Assembly (NCBI RefSeq): GCF_026914185.1
Contig: NC_070560.1
Coordinates: 160,001-224,000 of the forward strand
Direction: 5' to 3'
Length of the DNA stretch: 64,000 nt
Origin: Puccinia triticina
Lineage: Eukaryota; Basidiomycota; Pucciniomycetes; Pucciniales; Pucciniaceae
Shown here: positions 9,845-23,015 of the stretch, one piece after another
Layout: each line of letters opens with the position of its first letter
How positions within the stretch are numbered: the stretch's first letter is position 1
The notes under the pieces: model-generated
Told to the model about the DNA's origin: nothing
What the model saw: only the letters and a program-made list of their open reading frames with translations
Database searches by the model: none
Made by a program: the position numbers and the translations under genes

Positions 9845-10629
9845 TGTCAGGATTCGGGCCCAGGCCCGAAAGGCCCGGATACAACCCCTGAGCCTCATAG
9901 CTCGGCGGTAGGCAAGCCAACCTCCTGTGCTCTTGTATCGCTCAGCCAATCGCCCTATCGTAAGTACCAAAATCATCTTCATCAGCCTCATCAGACCGAA
10001 GCAACCAAACCGGTCAAGATGATACAAAAACTAACCAGTCCCTTGTCATACCGTCTCATATAGGCGATGAAAACACGGACCGAGAAACCAATCAGAATCG
10101 CCAGGACAACAGACCCCTGATTCTTGAATTGGACCAACTCAGCCAACAACCGGACGCCCCAAGCCGTTCCGTGGAGCAAACCCTGGACCCTGAGACTTAA
10201 CCAGGCCAATATCAAACTTGTGCGTACTCACTGAAGCCACATCAGCCCACTCTTGGATATAAAATCCTAACCCCTGTCTCTATCCTTCCCTTTCTCAGCA
10301 CCTGTTCACTTCCCCTCGACCACACACCAGCTCAACTCAACCCACATAACCCTTTCCCTTTACCTCAGCTCAGATCAACCGTTAACAACACCTCCCAGCA
10401 ACTCCAGTCTTCATTTCTTTACTTTCATCAGCAGCCTGCGACGACCTCGTACCGCACTCGTGCCATTCTCAGATCTTTTTTTATTTCTCTATTACTTCTT
10501 GTTCTTATACTTAGCCGTCTCATTTGAAACCGTTATCTTAGTTGCCTACCACTGCCCTTAAGGTACAATTTGTTACTTGTTTCTTTTTCTTTACTCTTCT
10601 TCTCTCATGAAGATCACCATGAGCTGACA
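9845..10629 (+). mobile_element. Possible degenerate solo LTR
   Basis: The segment starts TGTCAGGATT and ends GAGCTGACA, the TG...CA ends seen in the Gy-B family. A TATA-like tataaaat lies at 10258, followed by a pyrimidine-rich, transcription-start-like stretch. No target duplication is visible (atgag against aagat), so the boundaries are tentative. It begins 47 bp upstream of the xylanase start codon and could influence that gene's promoter. Confidence 0.3.
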
Positions 10630-11199
10630 AAGATGAAATTAAACCCTTAAGTCCTACAATTCTCACAATGAGGACAAATGGGGGCAGAGTAGGAGAGCTT
10701 ATGTAGGCGGGGGTTGGTAGCTGCTGCTCGAGTGATCGACTGGAGAGAGTGCTGAGCGGCACATTTGTATCCTTTCTGAAGGCTGAACTAATTTTTAGGC
10801 TTGAGAGAGAAACGGATCAAACAAAAACATGCCGTCCCCCATTTCCTCCGTTCGTCGAGCTGCATGTATCCTAGAAACCACCAGGAATCATTCATAAAAT
10901 TGCCGGGCATCTTAATGTGGCTAGTTTTGGCGTGTCGGTGATACGTACATATCTCAAAGAATTTAACCGACTGATCTAGCGGCTTGAATCTGCCCCCCCC
11001 CCCCCCAAAAAAAAAAAAAACGGGAAAGGAAATCCCTAGTTTGTCAAGTTGGCTTAAGCTTGACGACGAGGGACCGAGACCGGGTGTCAAGGGAGCCTTT
11101 GACAACGTGACGGGCCGATGGATGTCCAAGTTCCAGTCACCCAGCTTGGTGGAACATTCAGTAAGAAGTTTGAGAATTGCAGCATTTCTTCATATTTAA
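10630..11199. other. Intergenic stretch, nothing recognised
   Basis: Open frames here are short and lack family motifs. A run of C followed by a run of A lies at about 10992-11020. Nothing else is recognised. Confidence 0.5.
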
Positions 11200-11393
11200 G
11201 GTGTTCAAAGTTGAAATCATAAAATTTTCAATACATAAAATCATAAAATTTTCAATACATAAAATCATAAAATTTTCAAACGATGATTTTATATGTACCA
11301 TTTTAGAAATGATGCTCTAATTTGAGTGTCTGGGTGGTACATATTTTTTTCAGCTTAGATTTTATGATTTTATGCAAGTCAACTTTGAACACC
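11200..11393. mobile_element. MITE copy A, GGTGTTCAAAG termini
   Basis: Inverted termini are GGTGTTCAAAGTTG and CAACTTTGAACACC. The interior is AT-rich with repeated ATCATAAAATTTTC units and an inner TATGTACCA/TGGTACATA pair. It is about 194 bp and noncoding. Target duplications are not clear. Confidence 0.7.
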
Positions 11394-11770
11394 CTAAATT
11401 TTGTCAATAGTAGCTAGAAACACTGAGGCATTTGTTTGACATTTTCTAGTGCTACCAGTTGTCCGGGTTTCTTTTTGGCTCATCACAACAGCTTCAATGA
11501 CACAACCAATGATTAATTAAAAACTCCTACATTGTGTTGTTTGGGCGGGGGAATGACAAAGCACCTGCCTATTGCCCAAGCAAAGGACTAGCTTGACAAT
11601 TTTTCTTGCGAGTACTTGCTGGCAGAAGCCATGCGCCAAGTTAGTTGAATCTGTGCCAAAAACTCCGCAGAGAAAATCAATGCTTGAAACTTTGTTGAGT
11701 TGGCTCAATCTTTTTGAACCCATGTGACAATTATGGTATTCAAAATTTATGGTGTTCAAATCATTAATTA

Positions 11771-12059
11771 GGTGTTCAAAGTTGAAATCATAAAATTTTC
11801 AATACATAAAATCATAAAATCATAAAACTTTCAAGTGATGATTCCATATGTACCATTCTATAAATGTTGCTGTAATTTGAATGTTTGGGTGGTACATATT
11901 TTTTTCAGCTCAGAATTTTATGATTTTATGCAAGTCAAAAATCCTTTTTGCGGGGGATATGACTGTCTGATTATGTAATGCAAAATTTCCTCACCAAAAT
12001 ATTTTTATGATTTTATGATTTATGCATGCATAAAATTATGCAAACCAACTTTGAACACC
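11771..12059. mobile_element. MITE copy B, GGTGTTCAAAG termini
   Basis: It has the same termini and core as copy A (GGTGTTCAAAGTTG ... AACTTTGAACACC), with an extra stretch of about 95 bp near the right end (289 bp total). A partial terminus (ATGGTGTTCAAATC) lies just to the left at 11743. The two copies frame a 377-bp gap in which I recognise nothing else. Confidence 0.7.
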
Positions 12060-12208
12060 ATAATTGCATAAGATTTTTTTACATAAAATCTTAAACTGCA
12101 ATTTTGGCTGGGAGATGTCACTTTAAGTTTTATGTGGAGTTCAAGCTCGAACCACAATCTCACTTTAGGTTTTTTAACAGTTTTCAATAGACAAAAAAGT
12201 TAATCATC

Positions 12209-13470
12209 ATGCCTCCATCCCCTGCCCCAGATCCACCACCCACACCTACAGAATTCCAACCGGAGACACCCCTTCAGGCGGCCATTCAGCTCACCAACGG
12301 TCTTTACCAGTTCCTTATGGATGCAGTTTTGGACAAGAACCCCGCACGTATACTTAATTTTGAGCAAATGATTCATGTGCTACAGAGCACCCTCCAACTT
12401 CAGAAAACCCTTGTGAAGACCCGCCCCAACATCAATACTGCAGCAGAAAACACTAGTAAAGCAAACAACACTACACGGGAAAATACAATCTTAGAACATA
12501 TTGCGGAATGTTTGGACCGGTTGGAACATTGAACACAAGTCACAGCTCCTCCCCCACCTGCCACCTGGGCCTTGGTTGCAGGAGAAAACAAAGCATACGA
12601 ACGGACAGCAACCACCTTTGGTACCCTCAAACAAGGAAATTAACAAATACAAAAAGGCCGGCACAGTCATAAATACACCACCAGGATTTACAGCTTTTGA
12701 TTTGTTGTCATCTTTGGAGATAACTACCAGGATAAACAAGGTCTTAACGTCAATTAATGCAACTATTGACTTGCAAGTCATTGAGGCAGTCAGAATTGCT
12801 AAACTCCTATCAAAGTATATCAAAATTTATACAAAAACTCGTGCAAAAGCCCAAGCAATGGCTCCTTACCAATAAGCACATCTGGACTGAACTAATTAGC
12901 AACAACCTCAAAATGTTTTCAAGTCAATTCCCCGTAATCCTCCACGCCATACCAACAGACTTCAACCCAACAGATAAGACACATCTGCAAGAATTAGGAA
13001 CTCAGAATCAAATTGACCCAACATTGATTCAATCAGCCCGTTGGCTGGGAGACCCGGTAGGCAAAGGGAAAAAAATGGATCACTTGTACTTCAATTACTC
13101 AACAAGGAGATGGCCCTCAAAATTGAAAATGCAGGCCTATTTCTTCAAAACAAGCTCTACTAGCACACTATGTTTGATTAGTTACTCAATGTTTCCGCTG
13201 CTGGAAGCTAGCTGGTCACACAGCGCAATGGTGTAAAAACTTGCCACTCTGCAACAAGTGCAACAAACCACACAATTCAAACACTTGTACCTTGTCTTCA
13301 ACAGGTCCTACCAAATGTTGTATCTGCATCACGCATGAGAATATACATCTTTGAAGAAGCCTGTCAACTCCCTGGATGAAAAATTTGCTCACCCCCCTTG
13401 GTCAGAATCATGCCCACGAATGAAGCAAGACATTCAAAGCCAAAAGCAACGACGTTGGAATTCTTAATCT
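12209..13470 (+). pseudogene. LINE (non-LTR retrotransposon) ORF1 remnant
   Basis: This is a frameshifted copy of the nucleic-acid-binding ORF1 protein of a fungal LINE. It opens with an intact 107-codon frame (MPPSPAPDPP), shifts near 12530 (an ATWALVAGENK-like stretch), then carries FPVILHAIPTDFNPTDKTHL and LIQSARWLGDP. It ends with zinc knuckles near 13193-13360: QCFRCWKLAGHTAQWC, CNKCNKPH and CCICITHEN. The first knuckle has five residues instead of four between the second C and the H. At least three frameshifts split the frame. No ORF2 (endonuclease-RT) follows, so this is a dead, truncated copy. Confidence 0.8.
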
Positions 13471-14702
13471 AAACCCTTTTTCCGCTCCTCCTTATTTTTA
13501 TGCTTGCTTGATTAATATCCAACCCATCCATTTTTCATTGGTATTTTGTCCTAAATGATGTTATTTCTACTGGCAATGAAATGCCCTTTTTTTGTACCCA
13601 TCAGTGGATATACACCATAGTGCACAATGTTAAATCAAATCTGCACTTATAAAAAAAAAGTTTTATACACGCTGACATCTCCCAGCCAAAAATTGCCTTT
13701 ATGATTTTATTGTGTTTTGAAGAAAGGTTGGATATTTTCTCAATTTTTCTGGTTTTGTTGACCGAGGTTGACTCCATACTTTTCATATCCCTTCCATGAG
13801 GTGCATCTTGACAGATGTCAGATGAGGCCCAAGGCCAAATCCACCCCCGAAGCCAATACCCTCCAGTAGGGGGTCTAGAAGTTGGGTTAGAGAAAATCCA
13901 AGCTCATATTTGGAACCAGAGCACATTCTTGACCCCGTTGACCATTGGCCGTTGCCCTCTGCTACCATGAGACGGGCAGGGAGGGGCCAATCAAGCGCTG
14001 GGTTGTTACACAAAGATATCCCGGGCGGAAGTCTATCTCAAGGTTTGATTTAAAGTTGGGTGTGGTTTCTAGAGTTTGGTGTGAATTTTAAAATAAAGTT
14101 AAGTACATAATGAAACCAGAAAATTTGAGAAAAAATCCAAGCATTATTCAAAACACAATATGTAAACAGTGACATATGCAATTTTGAATACCATAGATGC
14201 CCAAGTTCCAGGTCATGACATCATCCTTTTTATATGATAATTATTTTCGATGGGAGCCAGAAACACCGCTTCGATCCTGAAGGCATTTGTCTGGAGGAAA
14301 TGTTCCGTGATGACCCTGACACTGCTAAGAAGCCTTGGCTACACAGGTATTCTCAAATTTTTAAATGTGGACACCAAAAAGTATAACGTCGTATTTCAAG
14401 GCTATGTACATATAAAGACAGGATGCAACTCATTTCCGAGGTATCAATTATCAAATAGTTGGTGAATTTCATTTTTGGAGTTCAAGTGGAAATAAGGCTT
14501 AATCGATGATCTCTATCACAGGGCACCAAACAAGAAAGGACATCGGATAATGTGCTGTTCTCTGTATGTTTATGTAGGATAGGGGAAAGGGGGTTCATTT
14601 CTTTAGACAAGATGATACAGCCGAGATTAGTAAGTGTATGAACAGATTTCTTAGATAAATCCATCGACCGTCCCGTTCAAACTTTTCGCGGCTGATCACC
14701 AT
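13471..14702. other. Intergenic stretch, nothing recognised
   Basis: It lies between the LINE remnant and the 3' end of the UBX gene. Short frames exist in both directions but none shows a family motif. The region is AT-rich without clear repeats. Confidence 0.5.
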
Positions 14703-16659
14703 CTACAAGTATCTCTGTATGACCACTGCCCCTAGGACACCAGCTTCTTTTATCGTCTGGTTGTCGTCGGTCAAATCTCTAGACGGAAATGTTGTCTGCA
14801 AGGCGTACGGCCGAGTAGCTAACGCCGGATTAGACCTGGACCCAAAAACGGCAGGCTCAGGATGAGGATATCAAGAAGGGTCATATTTTCAATAAATTGG
14901 GAAACTTGACTCACAATGCGATGTGGCGCCGAATGTCACCGATAGTATGAGTATGGTTGAACCGTGTAACCATACGTGACCCATCTGACAAACGGATTTG
15001 GACGCTAGTAATTGGTAGAGTGTTATCGACCTCAAAGATTATAGAATGTTGAACTGAAGTGTGAGTATTGGCGGCTTCGGCAGCTAGAGGTGGTAGTTCC
15101 GCCGAGCGAACATTGGCGGGGAGTGGACTGCCGAGCCGGTTCCCAGTTCCTCCAAACGGTTTTGATGGTGGTTTAGGTGGTGGGATATAATTTTCCGTTA
15201 GTCGCTTTTGCACTCGCATCGTGACGCGTTGGTTCAATCGTACGCCCAGCAAGTCAAGTGGAGCACGCCTGCGTTGATAAGCAACAGAAGTTGAACTTCG
15301 AGGCCACTTTAATAGGAAAAGTGGTCATAGGAGAATCTGGACTTGTTGGTCAGCGTACCCACGATTAATAGCATCTAAGATCTCTTTATTCTTGGGATCG
15401 TCATAGCTCATCAAAGGCCCATCTTCGATCGAGAAACCGTCTTTCCAGAAAGTCAAATGTTTTTCGACTTCTTCTTCCTCATCATTTTCATCCTCGTCGT
15501 CGTCAATGTCGCTACCAAAATGACCGGGTACGGGCAAAGCAGTGTGGAATGCTTTCTGTCGAGCAGGTCCAGGAGCAGTTGGCGGTACGATGGGTCGCGA
15601 GGGGACTTGATCAGAACCCAGCGTTTGAGCTGCCCAATCACAACACAAAACCATAAGGTCAGTTCAAGGCTACATCGACGAGCGAGATCTATTCTACGAT
15701 ACTATCGTATGAACATACCAGGACCTTTAAAGAACGGAGTAGGTTTGCTGGTCGTAGCGTTATCAGTTGAAAGAGGGGGGGCGTTACCAGCGCTAGAAGT
15801 GCGAAGCAAGGTCAATTAGTACCCGGATTGAGCACTCAAAGCGCACCTGTGTGACAAGGTATTTGCTCACTCTTTTGCTTTCTTTAGAATATCAGCTACG
15901 ATTCCACCAGCTTTTCCACTATTCTGCTGATTTGGATCTTGGACGTTCAACCCACTCCTTCCACCGCCAGCGTATAGGTCAGTGGGCCCCTCATCCTCCT
16001 CATCTTCATCCTCGCTCATATCACCACCACCTGACATTCCGGCGGCAGAATTTATATCTTTGAGTGTCGAAATCCCGCGAACCCGAGAAGAGCTGGCAGG
16101 GGCCGAGCTCCTAAGAGTCAAAAGGGTATTCAAAATTGGGTAAATATCCAGGCGGCTGACCCTACTCGCAAAGAGGGTGACAGGCGAATGTCAACTCACC
16201 CGCTCAAATCACTAAATGTTTTTATACCCCCCGACCGAGGTGGCTTTCGGTTAGATGACTTCTGAGAGCCACTAGATGGTCTTTTCCACTCGGCAGGCAT
16301 TTCGTCGGCTGCTTCGCCGGACAATGTGGTAGGTCCTGTTGGGGCAATCGGTGCTGAGGATACGCTGGGGGCAGTATGAGCTCCAGGATTGGTTGTACCG
16401 ACGGTCTCAAAGTAGGTCGACAGGGCGGTCTGGATGAATAGAATGCTTCAGTTAAATATCTCTCTCATTGAGACCTTTTGGGCGGTAAAGGTAAGTGAAA
16501 CGGGTTGAATACATCTAGATTTCCACCCGCCGAGTCAACAAAGAACCGGGCTTGATCGGTACTACTTCCAGTGATAGAAACGAACTGCGTGACTACATCG
16601 GAAACTTGATCTGAGGTCATCCTTGGTCCTGAAAGAGCTGGGGTTGGTGTGATGGTCAA
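14703..16659 (-). CDS. SHP1: p47/Shp1-like UBA-SEP-UBX cofactor of Cdc48/p97
   Basis: The protein recruits ubiquitinated substrates to the Cdc48/p97 ATPase and is used in membrane fusion and proteasomal degradation. My exon model on the minus strand is 16659-16513, 16429-16200, 16110-15871, 15792-15719, 15629-15359, 15268-14915, 14835-14703. This gives 1449 nt, 482 residues, with GT-AG introns of 72-91 bp. A UBA domain (residues about 14-58, ending [16 protein letters not shown]) is followed by an acidic serine-rich linker ([19 protein letters not shown]). The SEP domain (about 283-345) contains [15 protein letters not shown] and [13 protein letters not shown]. The C-terminal UBX (about 400-482) contains [20 protein letters not shown] and [20 protein letters not shown]. 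All three domains are in the family order and the gene appears intact. Confidence 0.92.
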
Positions 16660-17550
16660 GAGTGGGCTGAAGAGTGGAGGAGCCGAGCGGGGACATTCAC
16701 AGAGTCAACCGATCTGGGGCCTTTCACGGTATCTGCTTTCACAAGCTTTCACAGAATGGAGCTGAGCTGTCACGACATGCAGCCACCAACGTTCGCAATT
16801 CCTGGATAAACTCAAATCTAGAGTGGATTTCAATCAATACCAAAGGTGAGATTGATCTTGTCAAGCTCAAATGATAAGACAACAGCTAAACCTTTGTTAC
16901 AGTTTCAACAGACACCGTTGATCAAAACCAGATCCACTCAAAGAGTAGGACAAACCAGTGAGTACACAATTTCCAAGCTAGGCAAGAAATAAGCAAGAGC
17001 TGAACAAAAATTGTTTGATGTCCTACAGACGAGGTCAGATGATTTCTCAGCCGCTTTGCCAACTCAAACTAGACAAAACAAAAGAAGCCCAGATCGGACC
17101 AATTAGTGGAGGCATTCCTGCGCAATGGACCCCCGCAGAGTCTGTTAAGACCCAAAAATTATAGATATTCGCAGGGGAATCTAGCTTTTTGGGCTGCAGA
17201 TGACTTCTGGGAGGCCCACAGATCATGACAGGAAGTCATCCATTCTTCAAGATGATAAAATAGAACAGTGACTAATATGTACTGTTGCAAATCAGACCTT
17301 AGGGTTGGACAACAAATCTCATTTTGGCCCTTTTTCTATTTCATATCATCTTTTCTCAGGCTCAGTAGAGAGCATTCTTGCGCTTGCTCTTACAGTTTCG
17401 CAAGGCAATAACCTGTACCTTTTTTTTCTGGGTCTGGACAGTTGGGGGTCAATTTTTTGGCAAAAAAAATTTATGGGCGGGCTTTTTTGGGTGAGGATAC
17501 CCCTCAATCAACAGTTTTCAATTGGATTATGGGTTTTTTAACAGAAATCT
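16660..17550. other. Upstream flank of the UBX gene, nothing recognised
   Basis: It should contain the promoter of the minus-strand UBX gene, but no clear TATA or other motif stands out. No coding frame is convincing. Confidence 0.4.
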
Positions 17551-17795
17551 GCCATGGCGACGTAGTGGTTAGGTCCCCCCTCAGGTCAGTTTGAGTGGTT
17601 GTGGGTTCAACCCTGCATGTTGGTGTGTTGGTTTGCCGCTGCCCGCGGTCCCTTTTGGCTCGGTTTTATGGGTTTAGAACACCAATCTATGGCTTTATGG
17701 GGCTTTATAAAGGCTACATGCCAACCCATAAGTCCATAAATATGGGTATACATAGGTGGGTCCAATCAGTCCGGGTGATATTGCAAAAAAAAAAA
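17551..17795 (+). mobile_element. tRNA-derived SINE with poly(A) tail
   Basis: The head carries a pol III box A (TGGCGACGTAGTGGTTAGG) and box B (GGGTTCAACCC), as in tRNA genes. The body is about 130 bp with GGGTTTAGAACACC and several internal repeats of ATGGG/CCCAT. It ends in an 11-base A run at 17785-17795. A weak flanking similarity (cagaaatctg against cagaaaccag) may be an eroded target duplication. It is noncoding and would need LINE machinery to move. Confidence 0.65.
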
Positions 17796-18021
17796 GAATG
17801 GCTGGGCAGAAACCAGCTTAGCCAAGATATTTCTGGACTGCCCTTGGTCTGAAACACACAAAAATGTGTTCAGATTGTGTTTCGAGCCCATGGGCCTCAA
17901 AAATTAAGGGCCCCCGTGCAAAATGTAAATTTTGCAGGCGCACCAGCACAGCTTATTGCCTTGCGCAACTGTAGGTAATTTAAATTTTCTTTAGAACTTG
18001 TATTTCATTCAAACTTAACAC

Positions 18022-18069
18022 AGTCCCTCCGAGGAGGTCGCGCGAAGCGCAACCTCTGCAGGAGGGACT
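18022..18069. repeat. Short hairpin element, copy 1
   Basis: The outer arms are AGTCCCTCC/GGAGGGACT. The inner arms are GAGGTCGCG and GCGCAACCTC around a CGAA loop. It is one of a family of roughly 40-50 bp foldbacks in this window. Confidence 0.7.
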
Positions 18070-18923
18070 TGCCCGCAAGCGGTGATCTTTGGCACAGGAG
18101 GAACGTGATTTTTTGAGAAAATCACACTTTTTTAGTAATCTCACAATTTCTCCCTGATCATCTTACCAAGTTATGTTGAGGGTAATAGAGGTGACACAAG
18201 TACTAAGAGAGAGAGACCGTTGAGATGGGCGAGGACAATGACATAGTCTGAGCACAATGATCAACGTGTAATATTCATTCAGTAAGGAAGGAGAAAACAA
18301 GGAAACAACTAGGCTATATACAAGTACAGTATATGCTAAGTTGTGGGTGTATAGGTTAGAAGCATAAAACATAGAGAGATGCTAATACATTATCTCAACA
18401 AGTTATTTCTCCTGATTTTCAGTACATGAAAGCTTTGCATGTTGCAGAGGGGACTGCTGTTTTAAAAGTTTCATTATCTGCTTTCTTCATTGTGTAATCA
18501 AAGCAACAAACCATCCAACTTCCTCCTGAGGGGGAGGAGTGAGTAACTTGATAAACTGCCCCAATATCTTTTTCCTCTCAGAGTTTAGACAGCCACCTGA
18601 CATATCATGTTCAGTAGCCTATACTGATCTCAGATTTGTAATTGAAACTGCATGTGTGTGTCAGTGAGTTTGTGAGAATATGGCATTGCGGTATCTTTGA
18701 GCAAGTCCATACACGTTTGCCTTTGGAGCACCCAGACAAACAGGAATGCAGAGCTTAGGGAATAAGAATAAGATGAAGATGAAGCCCTGCTTCTTCTCTA
18801 TCTTTTGGTTTAACATACCATGCAAAAAACCCATGACGCGGGGGTATAAATACTGATGCAAAAAAACCCTTCATTGAGCCTCAAATTTTTTCCCTGCCAT
18901 GCCAACTTTCACTGCTTAGGTGT

Positions 18924-18959
18924 AAGTCCCTCCTGCGGAGGGCCCCCTTGGAGGGACTT
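18924..18959. repeat. Short hairpin element, copy 2
   Basis: The outer arms are AAGTCCCTCC/GGAGGGACTT, perfectly complementary. The inner GGAGGG/CCCCCTT part is shorter than in the other copies. Confidence 0.7.
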
Positions 18960-20204
18960 TGATAAGTTTGATTTCATTGCATTAGTTAAAAAGACATATT
19001 AGATTAACAAGAAATGAAAACTCTTAGTTCTGCCAATTCTTTCACATATGCCACTGAATTCACTGTGAGCTAAGAAGGAAGTTTTGTTGTTCAGACTGGT
19101 ACACGCAATGAGATTAAATTTATAGAGCAGAGCCTGTGGACCAATCTTCAAGATGCTTGTGGTTCAAGATCTCACAATCACACCCCAAGGCAGTGGACCA
19201 GGACATTTTAAAGTTCCTCCTCTGACATTGTAAGGTTATTCATCCGCCATTCTAAGGTTTAGCCTCTGCCGTGCAGTTTTCCATACCATTAAATTCCTTC
19301 TACTAGGTTTTTCCCCCAACATTGTTTTCTCTATTCCGCCCCTTTTCCCTCTTTGGTGGTTTCTGCAGATTATCTCTGCTTTGGAAGTTACTTTCTCATT
19401 GTTTGTCTGGTTGTGGAGTGTCACACATGTGTTTTTTTTGGTTGCTCTGCTGGTTGTTGTCTTAGCAACAGATGTGCGTCAGACACAAGGGTGAGGCGCA
19501 CACCACTCATCTTAGACTATAAGTTCAATCTCCGACTGAGCTGGTACAAGGCCCCCCATGCAATTTCCATCCTGATTCAAGTAGGATAATATCACTTTTC
19601 TGAGCATTATTGATCCTGATCCTGATTCTTTCTGAGTTCTGCTGAGCTTTTGAGCCTATTCCCTGATTCCATTCCGCATCTCTGACCTTCAATCCCGCCA
19701 TCTTCATAGTTTTGAACCTTGTACATCCCTTCTCCGCCTCTCCAAAAACTTATGTTGGACCTTATTCCTCTGATTCACATTCCAACACCTCTGACAAGGG
19801 TATCTGCTCCCTCTGACACTGTCTTCTCAAACAAATTCACCCCCACCCTGCTATAATATTTTTGATCCCTTTTCCGCAAGGGCAGCTGTAGAGCACTTTC
19901 CCTGCCTACAGTCTGACACCATAGGAGCTCCACAGTGTGCATTCCTGCCTGTGCTACTGCTGAGTGGAAATTCTACCAAATTGTGCCCATGTAAACCACC
20001 ACACTGCAGGACACCTTTGATGCAGTTTGGGACTCCCTGGTATGCGTATCACAGCCAAACATGAATTTTCATTATGCATACACAGTCAAAAAGTTCAATT
20101 CTCACCCGCATCCTGAATTTAAAAAAGCATGGCCTAACTTTCAAAATCCTCCACCTGCAAAACCAGCCCTTGCCCGCTCCAAACTTACTGGTCTTTTCTT
20201 CATG
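18960..20204. other. Noncoding stretch, nothing recognised
   Basis: Only short frames without motifs are present. About 19590-19720 is a run of near-repeats of tcctgattc, ttctgag and gctgag, without a regular period. Confidence 0.4.
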
Positions 20205-20717
20205 CATTTACATCATTTTAACCCGTGAAGAAGAGACTAGTAAGTTATTTCCCTTTTCACAAAAAATAAAACATCAACAAAACAAACTAACCAATGTTCA
20301 TTTTTCATCTTATTGAACAACTACAATATGATTATGTACATAGAATCAATATCTCTAAGCGTCCTTCACCCAAGCCCCATCAAAACAACAATCAATTTCA
20401 ATTTGCCCTGTGTGATTGCAGGTATGCCCAACCCTTATTTCTTTTCTTCTTGTCTCCTTCTTTTCCTTCAAGATTGTTGTTATAACTCCTATAATTTATT
20501 GTATTCATTATTTTTCTACTAGGTGTGTTGCTGTCATCCGGCTTGTCTAACATGAAAGTTTTGTTCATTAAGGTTAGCTAAAAAAAACATACATGTTTAT
20601 ACATCATTTTGACCCATGAAGAAGAGAATAAATCATAATATTATCTCTTTACGTGTCCTTCACCCCAACCCCATCAAAACAAAAACCAAAATCAATTTCC
20701 CCTGCATGATTGCAGTT
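20205..20717. repeat. Diverged local duplication
   Basis: Two segments (about 20205-20425 and 20597-20717) share acatcatttt.acccrtgaagaagaga and, later, a block that includes tccttcaccc, ccccatcaaaac and tgattgcag. The second copy lacks about 90 bp. The remainder to 21936 shows no recognisable gene. Confidence 0.6.
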
Positions 20718-21936
20718 CTGTTTCTGAGAGTTGTCCGCCTTGTCATCCAAGTTGTCCAACATAAAATACCTTGCCGTGATTCCCTGAGCCAATTATGTAA
20801 GAATGCAGGCCCAGGGGACCAGCACCATGCTCACAAGATGAGAAGGATTTGCAAACCACAACAGCTGTGGAGTCTGTTAAGAACAGAAAACCCCTCTTGG
20901 CAGCCCAAGCTGCCCACAGAGTCAGAAAAAACTGATTGCATCAAATTGGTGAATGCAGTTACCAACAAAGCAAGCAGCAAGATAGACAAAGTGGAAAATC
21001 ACATTTGATTGTTGTTACTGGACAAGATCTTGATAAGCACCTCAGGTGATACTTGAGTTCCTGAACAGGTAACTGAAAAGGAAGCAGCTAATTGCTTGTC
21101 CCCACTTCAATAGGCAAAACACCAAGGGCATTGCAGGAGTGAGCAGCTGGGTTTCAAAAAGCTAGGACAATAGCATGATGGACTGATACTGTCTATTCTG
21201 CTCCGCAGATAAACTCCGCTGGCACTGACCTATTGTTGCGCCTAAGCTAGGCCAAAATCCCAGCCAAGTAAGCAAGAACTTACCCACTCTGAAGATATGA
21301 CCAATGGAGAAGTTAACAACAAGCTACAACATCAACAGACCAGCTATGACGTTTCATAACAAAACCCACTCCAACTCCATTAAACTCCTATTCAGAGGCA
21401 TTTTGTCTTGCTTCTAGCTAAAAGACCTCCTCTTTTTTCATTTTTACATATTGTAGTCCAATGAAATACAAGTTCTAGTTCTTTTAATTCTCTCAAATTA
21501 TACCTAAAATTCACATTGGTAGTTTTTATTAGTAGGTCACCTGCCAACATGGATCCAAAGTAGTGTAGTGGTATAGGCCAGAAAGGGGCTAGGGAGTGAC
21601 TGCAGCAAGGCAGGCAACAGGCAAGAATTGGTTTTCAACTCTGTAAATCATTAGTTTAGGTTTAGCCTTTGTACCTAGTCTATCACCAATTTCAGCCGGT
21701 GTCTCTGAAGTGACAGTCAGATGATGATGTGAGAGATGCAAAGCCAGTGTTCTTATAGGGATTCAGTTATTTATTGTGAACTTGAAATCTTCAGGTAGTG
21801 AATTGGGTATGTATCTGAAGCACTGCATGGTGAAGAAGTTGTTGTGGTCCTCTTTTCTTGGCTTTTCTGAGGAACATTGAAAACAGCAAGGTACAACTTA
21901 TAAAGAGAGAGTAAAGGGAGAAACTCTTCATTCTTA

Positions 21937-23015
21937 GTGTACCCAACAGTGGGTCGCTACGCTAAACTACGCTATTTGACCAAAATCTCTTAGCGTAGCG
22001 GCCTTTTTTCCCTCCAGGGTTCATTTAGTGTTAGATAAAGTTAAAATCCGCTACGCTAACAGTCAGCATAGTTATAATAATTTCATTTCCAAAAAAAATA
22101 ACGTTAGATTTAAATAATAAGCGCTAAACTAGAAATTAGTGTAACTTGTTATAAGCTAACAAAATTTTTGCACACATTTAGCGTAGCTAGTGACAACATA
22201 CGCTACGCTAAATAAAAGCTTCATTAAGCTGAAATAAATTGGTTAGCTTGAAGTTTTTCCCTCAAACCAGACACTGGCACAAGCCTTTGGGATGAAGAAA
22301 ATAGGTGTTTTTTTGACCTCTTCTTATTATGATGAATATGATAAATTATTTCAAGTCCCCAGGCAGATGTCCGCCCAAGATCTCTCATTTCATTATCATA
22401 GACATCACAACAAGACAGGAAATAAACATATAAGTAGACAAACTATTAAAAAGAAGAGAAACAAGGGTGGGTGAGTGATGAGTTGAAGCAATCAAGCAAG
22501 AGATGAGTGGAGTTTATTAAGGGAGAAGTTATGAACTGATGAATGAGTATTATAAATGATGTTTGGTGTGCTGAATGATGGTTGTGTACTCTCATATAGT
22601 ATATCAGGAGTGAAAATTGATGCTGTCTGAGGTCTACTGTGGTCCACTGAGTTCAATTAGAGCCTGGTCTTGGGCAAAATTACACAACTTGTGTTTACAT
22701 ATGTAATCAAAGTACGACCACCACACAAACAGTTAGCGTAACTTCAAAGAGCACCACACCAACAGTTAGCGTAGCTTTTTGGAAAGCTAACATTGCTCAA
22801 ATGATAATTCCAAAGAATTTGAATAGTGATAACTTTCTTTTTCAATTCCAGCTAACACTACACTAACAGCTATTTTTTTTCTTCAAGAAAATGCCTTAGT
22901 GTTAGTTGGAAAAAATGAAAGCTAACAATAACTTCTCTGTAGTGTAGCTGAAAACAGCTAACACTATGCTACACTACAGCTATTGTTAGTGTAGCTTACC
23001 CAGTGTTGGTGTACC
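21937..23015. mobile_element. Noncoding TIR element rich in TAGCGTAGC
   Basis: The left end is GTGTACCCAACAGTGGGTCG. The right end, reverse-complemented, is GGTACACCAACACTGGGTAA, which matches apart from an indel and a few substitutions. Both sides carry TTA (21934-21936 and 23016-23018), a possible 3-bp target duplication as in PIF/Harbinger elements. The interior (about 1.08 kb) has no transposase but many copies of GCTACGCTAA and GCTAACACTAC in both orientations. Confidence 0.6.

Noticed and set aside
20616..21008. 130-codon plus-strand frame
   Set aside because: It overlaps a diverged local duplication and has no domain or splice support.
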